In this document: one piece after another, positions 23,753 through 35,700 of the stretch
How the letters are laid out: each line of letters begins with the position of its first letter
Numbering within the stretch: the first letter of the stretch is position 1
Source: Scatophagus argus
Lineage: Eukaryota; Chordata; Actinopteri; Scatophagidae
Assembly (NCBI RefSeq): GCF_020382885.2
Contig: NC_058502.1
Span: forward strand, 16,085,950-16,149,949
Length of the DNA: 64,000 nt
Direction of reading: 5' to 3'
Notes under the pieces: generated by a model
Databases searched by the model: none
Told to the model about the DNA's origin: nothing
Seen by the model: the letters and a program-made list of their open reading frames with translations, nothing else
Made by a program: the position numbers and the translations under genes

Positions 23753-26700
23753 ATGTACAGAGCATCCGTCACTGCCATCTGCCTTGGTGAGCAACCCATA
23801 TGTCTCTCCACAGGTTTTAAATATATCATCTCTGACTACGGTGCTTCATATTTCCAAAATAGTCTGGGTGCTGTCTCCTTCAGGGTCACTTTTCAGCTCA
23901 TTTATGCCACCAAACAGCAGCATCCTCTGTCATAGAGGTCTTGTGTGTACAGTAAACACCCTGATGATTATGTTACTTTGTCTGCTATTATGTGAAACTC
24001 CCTCTGCCTCACCCACAGCGCTCCTCCTGTGCTGTGCTTGGGCCAAGCCTGACGGATCAAAGAACAAGAAACCAAAGCAAGGTAGACATCAACACAAGTA
24101 AACCTGTAATCTCCATCAGTCCCAGTGTTATGGTCTTCACTGGCTCTCTCCACTGCTGTCGCTTTTAATTCACTTATTGAAAAAAATGTCAAATTTCTAA
24201 ATCACTTCATCATGCAAAGGTTTTCAGTATGTATCTATTGGGTGGAAACAATGTTATCTAATTCTGATCATTTTTTCTAACTTATTGTGAGTTAATCACA
24301 GTTTGCATTGTTTTGTGGCCCAAAATAGTTCCAGTCATTTAGTCTTGGAATAAAGTTGGATATAAAGTAAATTCATGTTTTCCCCAACATATTATTTTAA
24401 TATGAAACAGGACCTAACTAAGACATGAAGTATAGTCACTGTAATTAGGACTGTAACTAACAATCACTGTTATCTATTGCCCTGCCAGTAATTTGTATGA
24501 TCAGTCAATTAATGGTTAAACAGCCAGTGAATGGGAATAATGCACTTTGATTTCCATCAGATTTGTTGTCCTGACAGACCAACTCTCCAAAAACCTCGAG
24601 ATATTCAGTTAGCTATCACATAATACAAAGAAAAGCAACAAATACTTGAACAATCTTCTTCTTCTTCTTCTTCCCACCACAGTTGTCCCTGCCATAGAGT
24701 GTGATGTCAGAGCAGGCAAGATCAGTCTCCCAGAGTTCATAGTCAAGTGTCCTGCACACTGCAAGGAGACCAAGCAGCAAGTCTATGGGACGGGCGTGTT
24801 TGCCTCCATCTCCAGCATCTGCAACGCAGCCATCCACAGGTTAACAGTGGAGCGATGAGTGTGAAGTGTCAAAGTTCTCTTTTACCAGCTATATCTGATA
24901 AAATTAAATTTGTGTTCATAGTGGAGTCATCACCAACACAGGAGGGAAGGTGATTGTGAGGAAAATAGCTGGCCAGAATATTTACAAAGGCAGCAATTCC
25001 AATGGAGTGCGCTCTCTGTCTCTACCTAAGTGGAGGGAGTCGTTTGTTGTTTCAGGTATTAATGACAAAGTAAACAATGTTAAACACAGTGCTTTAAGCT
25101 TAGCCCACCAACTGAAAGCTGGCTCTGTTGTGTTTCAGTGGGGAAGCCCAAGAAAGGAGTGATCTACCCATCCACTCTGGACTACGTCCCTTCAAGACCG
25201 ACCTACGTTAAAACAAGTAAGTGGAGAGATGTTTTTATGCATTTTTTATGTGAATACAAATATTGGTGTATTACATTTAGTTTGTCACTGAGTGGATTGA
25301 CAGATGCACGTTATTTCTCAGTGATAGTACAATCTAATCAGGACCCGTTAAGCACTGATTTGTTCAATTATAATTCAAAAGATGTGCAGACATCTTGGTC
25401 CAAACTGAAGGACATTTGGTTGAAAGACCAAATTTAACTGGTATACCACATTTAACTGGTATTTCAGCAGCATTTCATTCACTTTGTTTTCTCATGCAAT
25501 GAAGACTTTTTCCTCAGTGAAATATAGTAATTAAAGTTGCACTGAAACAAGGTAAAATGAAAGCTTGTAACCTAAAAACCTTTATTTTCCAAGCAATTTT
25601 GTCCAATTTTAACCTGGAGCTCTAGACATCTTAAGGCCTACAAATCACCAGCTCAGTATGTTCTGGGGACAAAAGGTTACTATACAGACATGACTCTGGC
25701 ATGTTGAACTTCGCTCAGGTTGAATGAGGAGTCTGAGCACTGCAGTCTGGTGAAGAATGTCAAGAATGCATTACTACACAGCAGTTACTGTAGACGCTCT
25801 TCCTCCCCGTCCACCTGTCTTATACACCACCGTCATCTGTTGTTTCCTTTCAGGTCAAAAGGAGGCCAAAACCCCACCCATGACCACACCGCTGCCTGTG
25901 ACAACAGCACCTGAACCCACAACAACTACAACCCCCGAACCCACCACCACCACCACCACCACCACCACCACCACAACGATTCCTCCCACCACCACACCCC
26001 TACCCCTGCCCACTACCACCAAGGCTCGAGCTGCTGTCCATAAAGTCAGGGATGCAGGTGGTTTAAGCAATTGCACACTTAAATCATACACCATTTTTCA
26101 ATACATAGATCTACACAAGCTAATTCTTTCTACTAATTCAATGGATCCGTGTATGTTATGTGGAGGATTGTGTACTTACTTGGATGCACGAGACTGTTAA
26201 TGATCCAGTAATGCCGATCCACACAGAAGATCCACTGCAGTCAATGTGCTGCCTAGCTGACGTCTAACTAACAGCATTAGCAGCTCATAACTAGAAATGC
26301 TGTTTGCCAGAACAAGCTTTCATTTGTGTGAAACTGAGTGATGAGGACGAATGGTCACAGCTAGTAATTACAAGTCACAGCTGCAATTATGACAAATTAC
26401 AGCTGGTCTGTGATGAAGTTCAGTTGCTGACTGACTCGACTGTACACTTGATCACCAGACCATTCATCACTCTTATTAAATGAAAATCATTATAGGATCA
26501 TTAATCACAGTGAGCCATCTGCCCTGTTTTGGGTAGAAATGCCTCTACAGCGAGTAGACAATGCTGCAGTATCTTAAGGTATGTGTGCACACGAGATGGG
26601 CTGTGTGCCAGATGACCATCCAACCTTTTCTCTCTGGTTCAATTTCTGTAACATTATCTCTCTCCTCTCCATATTGGCACCCCATTTGTCTTTCTTTTAT

Positions 26701-29700
26701 CTAGGCAGCAGTCACCCATACCTTGCCTCTGTGGCAGCTGCAAGCTCAAGTAAGTCAAGTAAAACGAAAGGGGTCAACAGTGTTTTTTGGGGGTTTTTTG
26801 GTGGCACGAGGGGTTGTGGTGTTGTGCCTTGCACTGGGATGTGCAGGAAGGTGTTACGATTGGTCATAATAAGGATGGCCCTGTTTTCAAAGCAAGTTTG
26901 CACAACTTGTATATTTAATTAGTCAAATCAGTTCAGTTAACTTGTTTTATGTCAAAGTGTAAAACAGTGAGGTCATGACCCACCATCTACTTTACATTAC
27001 TTTTTGTTGTCAAAATGTGTCCACACTGTGTTATTTTCCAACACTGGTATAGGACAGTCACACAACGGCCAAGGAAAGAGTTTCAGCCAAGGTATGTCAA
27101 CACTCTCACTGATTCTGCAGCTCTTGGAAAGTCCTTTACACCACATAGAACAGTTCAAGTTTAACTAAATCATGGCATTTCTTCAAAGTATTCAGAGGAA
27201 GTGCCTATCCGAGTAGATTCCCACATCGAACCAGTGCAGGTAAAGCAAGCTATACTCTTCTTGATATGTCTTTCTGTAGATTGTTTCAACATTTGCTCTT
27301 TTCTCTTTCTTCTGTACTGATAAACTCTGCATCACATTTCTGCATTGTGTGTGCGCAGCTGCTTTAAAAGACTTTTCCTAGTCGTCTAACACAGGGCTGT
27401 ACCAGATTGTTCTGGAAAAGCCCATATTCTCTTCTTTTGCCTCATTTCGCCTTCCATATAAAATACCACTCAGTTACAGGATGTTCACTCTGTATCAGTT
27501 AGCATTTATTATCCATTTCTCTTGAATATACGATCATGTTGCCATAAGAATGATTAAGCAGGAGTCTTCAGCCATGCTGTAAGGGTGCTATGAGCTATAA
27601 ATGCTAACATGTTCACAGTTGCAATGTTAATATGCTGTTTAGCAGGTAATGTTGACACACTACAACATAGAATATAAATATATTAAGGCGATACCAGGAC
27701 AATTACCATTTTGTCCTTGTGATCACCACATTGACCTACAGTGAACCGGTAATGTCTCTAGCCACTTAAGCAGATAAACACAGACAAAGAGATGATTTAT
27801 TTCAATATATTTCATGTTGTCTCACAAGACATTTGTCTCCTAATCTTGGTCCCAGGTTTGCGCAGACCAGAGACAGGGTCGGCTATCAGGAGACAGCCAT
27901 CCTCTCCAGTTGGCCCAGGTCAGCCTCACCATTAACACATACCAACACACACACAAAGGTAAAGTGGGTCACGGGCAGCACGGGGGACAGAAGTCTTTGT
28001 TGGAACAAGAATCCAGGAGACGTAGACATCTGTAAGTCTGACCCTCATATGCAAACCCATAAGCTCCTGTGATCTTCACCTCAGGGTCACCTCTAATCCA
28101 CTCCCATCAAGCACATCAGCTAACATTCCTTTCACAATAACCGCTGTTTTCAGTCACCAGGCATGTCCTCTCGTTCATGTTTTCCCTCTCCAAGATTAAA
28201 AGAGGCAAATGAAGCCAAGTTAAGGCCTGTAAATATACCCAGCATATATCCTTTTGTTTTTGATATCATGCTGCTGAGAAATGCTTTCAGTTTCACTCAA
28301 ACCCAAACAGCTGGGCTGCATTTGTGCACGGAACCCCCAACCTGACGCTCTCCTCTTCCCTTCTTCCTCCCTCGTCTCTGCTTTCTCTCTTATTCTGTCT
28401 GCCTGACTCTCTTTGCTACAAACAGCTTTTAACAAGGTTCAGTCGGCTCCACCCGAACGGACTCCAACCATGAGTCAGTCCAACCCCGGTAAGTATCTCC
28501 AGACCCTGAGTGGGAGTCCTCAAACAGCACTATGAGACACACTCACTGACATAGTGAAGTAGACAGGAATAAAACCCTGGCTGAAATTTTACAAAGCAGC
28601 ACTGATGTTTACCCTCTGTGGGATGCTGTGGTTCAGTGCTTGGCCGTTCTCTATAAACCATGCACAGTAAATGCAACAACGAAGTGCAGGGTAACCTACA
28701 AAAAACAAGTATGAGTATGTTGATATGCCTCAAAGATGGGCAATGGTGTGATACCATTGTTCTGAATTCATCTTTGGCTATATCTCCTCTACTCTGGGAC
28801 AACAGCAAACTTTCTATTTTAGATAAGACCATGTGCTGTGAAATGTGCTGTCAGTGCTGTAATAACATCTTAGGACAGATCCCATCTGGTCTGGCCTCTT
28901 CGCCCGCCTTGTAAAAGCCTGCAGAGAGGGGAAAAAGAGATGAAAGCAGCAGCACCTAAGTGGCCCGATGCTGTTCCCAGAGAGATGTATGACCCAGTCC
29001 TCAACGCTTCAGGCTCTGGGTCCACTCTCGAGCCTGTCAAGAATAGAAAACTCTCGCCATTCAGTCCAGGCTAGGTTTGGCTCACTGAGGAATGTGCTTC
29101 TGCTTTTGCTTCTGTGGAATGTAAAACCATGGATCCCTAAAATTAGACAGATCTATTTCCATTTAAATGATGGGTCATTGTATGATATGATTTCTAAAAT
29201 GCCAAGTGAGCTGTTTCAAGCTAGCGTAGCACTTCTGTGACTGACCTGTTTTTGTATATAGTGTAGCATATAGTGAGCAGATCAGCAGCTTGTGGATAAT
29301 AATGTGATACTTTATTGATACCCTTAGGCAAATTCTTTATGCCTGAGGTCAGAGGTCAGCGGTCAGGATCAGCCACACAGCAGTGCCTCTGGAGCCGGCA
29401 GGGATATACTGTCTTTCTCAAGGACACTCCAGCAGGGTGGATGCTTGCTGACATTGGAGTTTTGAACTCTGATTTATGAGTTGGAGGGTTTTCTCCCCGG
29501 TCACTTTGCCACCCAGCTGCCTCAAACAGATGTTTGATTTTATTGCTTAGCTTTCTGGACATGTTGCAATCCAGTCTAGCCTCGCATTTGTAATGAGACA
29601 TCCCCATTTGAGAACCGCAAAGGTTCTTGAAAAACCCATGCAAAAGATGTCGACATTCTGTTCGTTGGGTTTCTACTTGATGTTAAAATGGAATCAACAC

Positions 29701-32700
29701 AGACTGAGTTACAACCAAAGGGAAGGATCACTATCCCCGATCCTGCTCTGACCTTCTGGCCGCAGTGATCACTGAAGTGGCTATGATCAGGAGAGTTAAA
29801 CCCAATCCCTTTAAAACACCTGTTTCACCAGAAAAAGCAACACTACTGTCTGCTGTTTAGCACAGGGTCTTTGACCAGCAGTAGATTAGGCTAATCTCTG
29901 TGTCTTACTATCTACACTGTCCCTCATTTGACACCAACTTTAGAATAATACTCCCACGCTTCACTGGGCCGTTGGCTGGGTTCTGTCAGCCTGTCCTGGT
30001 CAACAAAGGCCCTGCTCAGCAGCCACCACTGGATGGGAACCTCAGAGCCCAGGCCGTGTGTTTGTGTAAGCTACCCATCCACCATAGGGAGGGGTCAACT
30101 GAAGTGTGTTGTCATGGCTCAGTCAGTTTAGACAGATGCAATGCACTGTTTTGGTTTTGCCCTGCTGTTTGGGCTTCAACTGTTCAATCAAATTTCGATT
30201 AACCTTGAGGCAAGCAAGAGTCAGGTCGATTTTTTTCCATGTTAAATGCTAAAACTTTGAGTCTGAGTGGATTGTGACGCCAAGAGCTGCAGGTAGAGAC
30301 AGAAATGTGAGAAACATATTTTCTCAGAGTTGGGCTTCCTCTGTCTCTCTGCCCCACAGGTAAAAAGAGTGAAGGAAAGCTTCACTTAATCAACCTCTAG
30401 TCACTCAGTCAGAGCGACTACTGTATGTTTGGTGTCTGACTCAAGGCTGAACATCTTGTGCATACCCCACTAATAACGTGGCAGGTTTACGTGGAGGTCA
30501 CAAGTATGCCCGTCCTTGATGCTTGTGCTGAACACAGCTTTCTAATCTTCCTTTGCACAGCTTTTCCCAGAAGGGATTGGGCCCACCCTTCCTTTCCTCG
30601 GCCTGATTGGTTCCCTGGACCACGACGACCAGCAGGTACAAAATAAAAATAGATCATTTTTCTTAGCAATGCATAAACATATTCTAGGTTACTTGAAAAA
30701 TGTTTTCTTTAATGTTGAAGTTGCCAAAGGTAAGAATTGCTCAGGTGTGATATTGGTTTGCTCTCTGTTCAGGAAGGTGTTACGATGGCCGTGTTTTTCA
30801 TGTTGTACTGAATCTGAGCTCTTAGTTTATTACTTCAAAGCCAACTATGTGTCCTTATAAGTTATAAGTTTTTTAAGAAGTCTCACTCATAGAAACAATT
30901 TTGTTTTGTGGAAAAGAGTTACTTTGAAAGTCAGACTTGCAATGCAGCATTTCAGGTTGCATATAAATCACAGAACATGACAAATCAAGTCTACAGCCAA
31001 TAACATATGCGAGTGTACTTTTGTACTTATACAGGTGCTCAGCTGGCTTCACCATCGTATTTTACTGTGTCAGCACGCCGGCATTAGCTAATTAGTGCTA
31101 AACACAAACGAGAGGAGAGGCTGACGTGAATGTCATAGTTTAAAGCAACACTAAATCTTGCAGTTGCTGATGCATCCACCTTCTCTGCTGTACATTCAGA
31201 TGTTAGTTATGCAGCTCCAGACTCAGGATACACGTGGGGTGAGACAGACACACCTGAGATTACAGGTAAGTCAGAATTCCTCAAAGGCAACACTGCAGAT
31301 CAGTTTGGTGTGTGCTGCCCCCCCCTTCACAGTGGCAGCTTACAAAACCTTATCTGTCTGTTATTGTTGCATGTGCGAACACAGCATGCTTGTGTGAGTG
31401 ATACAGTTAGGTATCTGCTGACCATGTATGTGTTGAATTTGCACCATCTGTAAGTACATGCAATCTGTGTCTCAGGACTTTGTGTTTACATGCCATCTGC
31501 CTGCCATATGAAAGATTCCTGCATGGAAGTGTGCAAGAGAAGAGCATAGGGCAGGTTTACTGTTTGTGCATGTGTGAGAGAGAGACACTGTGAGGTGATA
31601 ATTCTGCACAAAGCCATTGTTTTCACTGGTCTGGGATTGGTGGAGAGCAATATGTTGCCAATCGCAACCATGGAAATGTGTGCTTTTCCCTCTGAAGTTC
31701 ATTGTGGGAAAACTAATGGGTTTCACAACATCCTCCTCTAGCTTGGGATCACAGGCCTGATATCTCAGAATATGAGCGCTGGTTTTATAACTTTGGACCA
31801 TACCGTAAGTGTTTTTCTATTCTATTTTTTGGGAACTAACGAGTCCTGGGGTTCAGGTTTTTTATTGTCATATGTACAGATTGTGGTTCTTCTTGACTGT
31901 TTTCTTTTAGTGACATAGCACTTCACACAACTTCTCAGACATGACCGCATTTCCATGTGCCCATTTTAGTTTCTGACACAGGATGGGAACGGGTTGTGTC
32001 ATAGTTAATTTGATGTTTAAGGTGAGAGGTCCTTTAGAGTTTTATTCTTTATGTACCCTGGACATTGTATATTCAATTCATTTTATGGAGACAATACCCT
32101 GAAGTAAACTTTCCCATAACAATAGTAATAATAATAATGATTATGAATTTATATTTATAATCAAGTTATCTGACTACTGGACCATGATGCCTAAAAGAAC
32201 ACAGGCATAAAATTAAATAATATACCATTCTTATGCAGATCTTTTATGAACACAGAGGTTGGGCCAGCAGCCACTTAGCGTAGCACAAAGGCTAGAAACT
32301 GGGGGAAACTAGCCTGGGCTTGTCTGAGGGTGACATAATCAGCCCAGTTGTTGTTTTTTGTACATATTTAGCAAAACAGATATAATAAGGTTGTTACAGG
32401 TAGGTGCCACTTTGCTGGATTTAGTGTGAAGACTGCCAGAGTGGACACTTCATCCTGTCTGCTGTTTACCTCTCTGCTATGTGTGTGTGTGTGTGTGTAT
32501 AGCTCAAGTTAAACAGACACACAGATCTGAAGCTCTTTATACATCAATGACAGACCAGGAGCAGAGGATAGAAATGGAGACAGTGATGTAACTTGTTTGC
32601 TACAATCTTATAGTCCCGACCTCACACCCTGCACACTATTATTTGCTGGGGGCTACGCAGTCAGTGCAAGCCCCAAACCGTCTTGAACAGAGCACTTCTA

Positions 32701-35700
32701 GTGGATCATAAGTGATGACGGAGAGGGATTACGTTTGTATGAGTCTTTTCTTTACACTGTTTTTTAGGCATTCCTACATACAGCAGTATACCTTCAACAT
32801 ATAGACATGAGCCATATCAAAGCACATGAGCATATTTCCCAAAATAGTGAACTATTCTTTGAGTGCTTTGGCAGAACAGTACATTTTATTTGTTTTGTCA
32901 CAGCCTTCACACTAAAAAATACAAACCGCTTACAATATGGCCCATTGACAAGACACAAAAGGGCAGGCTAGAGCCCTAACTTTCAGATTACAGGCTATGG
33001 GTCCATCTGTTTGATGACAAAGCCAAGTCAAGTCAAATCTAAGTAGAAGGGACGTGGTTTACAGAAGTGAATGACTGAGCCATTTCCAGCATGCACCACA
33101 AAAGTACCGCCGCACATCCAACCCAGTGAAACACGGTGTGGGGGGAAAAGGCCCCAATGTCATGGTGTGTTCAAATTAAATTTGTCTTGTGTTGTGTGTC
33201 ACAGTCTGTCATCACTCATGTCTTTACTTTTAGTACCTCGCTCCCCTGACTCAGATGGTAACCGTAAAGTGCCATTGGATACCACCCATACTAGAGGTGA
33301 GCAGTGGTCGCCATGGATACCTAGAACACCTTTTCATATCCAGTGAGGCATCACACTGGATATGACATAACATAACATATTTCACTGCAAACTTCAGTCA
33401 GACTTTGAACTGTCTTTTGCTCTGCTATTCAATTTGCTCTGCTTTAGTTTTCAGAGTAGAGCTTAAAAATTGGATATTGTACAGATGAAACCGAGACACC
33501 TCTTTTTGTGTCACTATAATGATGAGTGATATTAATTAGCTACTTGCTTCTTTGTGGTAGAAATGTGCTAATGCTGAGCTTATATGATATCATCTGTGTA
33601 GTGGAGCCAGTGGATGCCTGGAAGCCAGAAGCAAACCTTTATGAATCAGGTAAGATAGTTTGCTCAGCTCCGTTTTCTGCCCCCCCTCACAAATGAGTGA
33701 CTTTGCCAGTAAGTACTCAGTTCTGACTGTAAGTACAAACCAAACCAGTGCTATCCATGGAAAACCATATGGGTTTCTGCTCAGCCTGTAATTGTAAGGA
33801 TTTAGAGTCAAAGTCAAATGGCATGGTTGCTTGAGGATAAAATCTGTTCCTGTTTGGCATAGTTTTTGCCACAACAAATACTGACTAAGGTTTGGGATCT
33901 CTGGAAAGTGGACGGCTGCAAGTGGAAATTTTACCAAACATTCAGACTGCTTTTGCTTAAGTAGTAAGCTGTGTAATAACACAATGGCAGTTGTAGGGAT
34001 ATTTCAATTAAATTTCTCTAGATTTAATTTTGAAACTTCATATGTCAGTGATTATTCAAGGACATGAAAAATGATTTTCTTTAATTGTTATACCTAAAGA
34101 GTAGAATTCAACAAAATACCAGAACTCTACTTTAAAGAACTGTGTATTTCTTGATTGTCAGGTTTCAACGTGAGAGAGCTGGAACCTGTACCCAGAGCAC
34201 CTGAGCCTGTGTCACAGGGAGACCCAAGTATGTTCTTTTGTGTGTAGGATTACTGCAAATGATGAATTATGGCCTAAGATTTTGTCAGTCCTGGTGCAGG
34301 CTATTTATCACATGCACTACCAAACACATGAGGGAATCTGCTCTGATCTCATTGGCCATCCTGTTTTTGCAGACTGTAAGGTGGACCTGGCCTTCCTGAT
34401 GGATGGGAGCTGGAGTATTGGGAAGAGGCGCTTTAAGATCCAGAAGGATTTCCTGTCTGAGGTGGCTCAGGCCATCAACGTGGGTGTGGCTGGACCCATG
34501 ATGGGCATCATCCAATACGGGTAGCCTCCTTGTTCCTGTTGTTCTACTTTGTGCCATTTTTAGATAAGAAAAACATGATGTGGTTTCTTGTGGTTTTGTC
34601 TGAAGGGATGACCCTGTGACAGAGATAAACCTGAAGTCTTACTCCAACTCCAGAGATGTCAAAGTGGCCATAGATAAGATTGTGCAGAAGGGAGGACTCT
34701 CCAATGTGGGTGAGTTATTCACTGTCAGCTGTCTGCTACAGTAAATGTCGACAAACACAAGTGTGAAAGTGAAAGGGGTGCAATTTTCACATGGTTTACT
34801 ACCTAGGCACATTTTCACATGCAAGGATGGAATTAAATCTAAATTTGCTGCGAGACACTGTTAGCTAAATTACAGCCCTGTTTCTGTAAGCCGTGTATTT
34901 CCTCTGCTCCAACCAAAAAGCATTTGTTTTTACCAGCCCATGGGGGTCAGCTTTCAGAGGGCAAGTCCTGTTTTTCTGCTTTGGTTGGTGCGTCAGCATT
35001 CATCCACTACCACATGTGCCTTTATGACTTGCTAAATTTCTATTCACATACAAATGGTGTTGTTTGCCCAGACGTGCTCTCTAATCTTACATCAGTGTGA
35101 GCGGTTGTAAAAGCTTCTATAGCCTCTAACAGAGTCTCTCCTGTTCTGCCAATATTGTGACAGCCTAAATGATAGGATCACTATTTTTGTGATAATATAC
35201 AGTTAAAGCTGTGTACTTCATGCAGAGACATATACAAAATACACAGGCTACTATGTAAAGTTTTTATGTGGCATACAGTGGCATCTTTTTTAGATTGGTG
35301 CCTCTGCACATGTTGGTCAGTTAGGACATACATCTTCCATTGAATGTGCATAATGAGCACCTACAAACTATAGACTTTTTCAAGCGCCCTTTTGTTACAC
35401 TTTATATATTATACAGTCTGTGTGTATTTTTATTCACTTGTCGAGCAGCAACTATGTGAACAGATTGGTTCGACTCCCTCAACTATCCGAGTGCATTCCT
35501 GCTTTTCAACCACAGAGTTGGATAAAGACTTGAGTGTAGCATCTTTTTAACTGCCTCTCTGCTGCCACCTGGTGCATCAACAGGAAAGGCCCTCAGCTAC
35601 ATCAACAAGCAGTACTTCAGTGATGCCAATGGAAACCGAGGAGGAGCTCCTAACGTGGCCGTGGTGCTGGTGGATGGCTGGCCTACGGACAAGGTGGAGG

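Noticed and set aside
25855..26094. Val-rich minus-strand frame
   Set aside because: Antisense of the ACC repeat (GGT coding); an artefact of the microsatellite.
28154..28220. Extra vit mini-exon after a TTTTCAG acceptor
   Set aside because: The in-frame reading hits a stop before any good donor.
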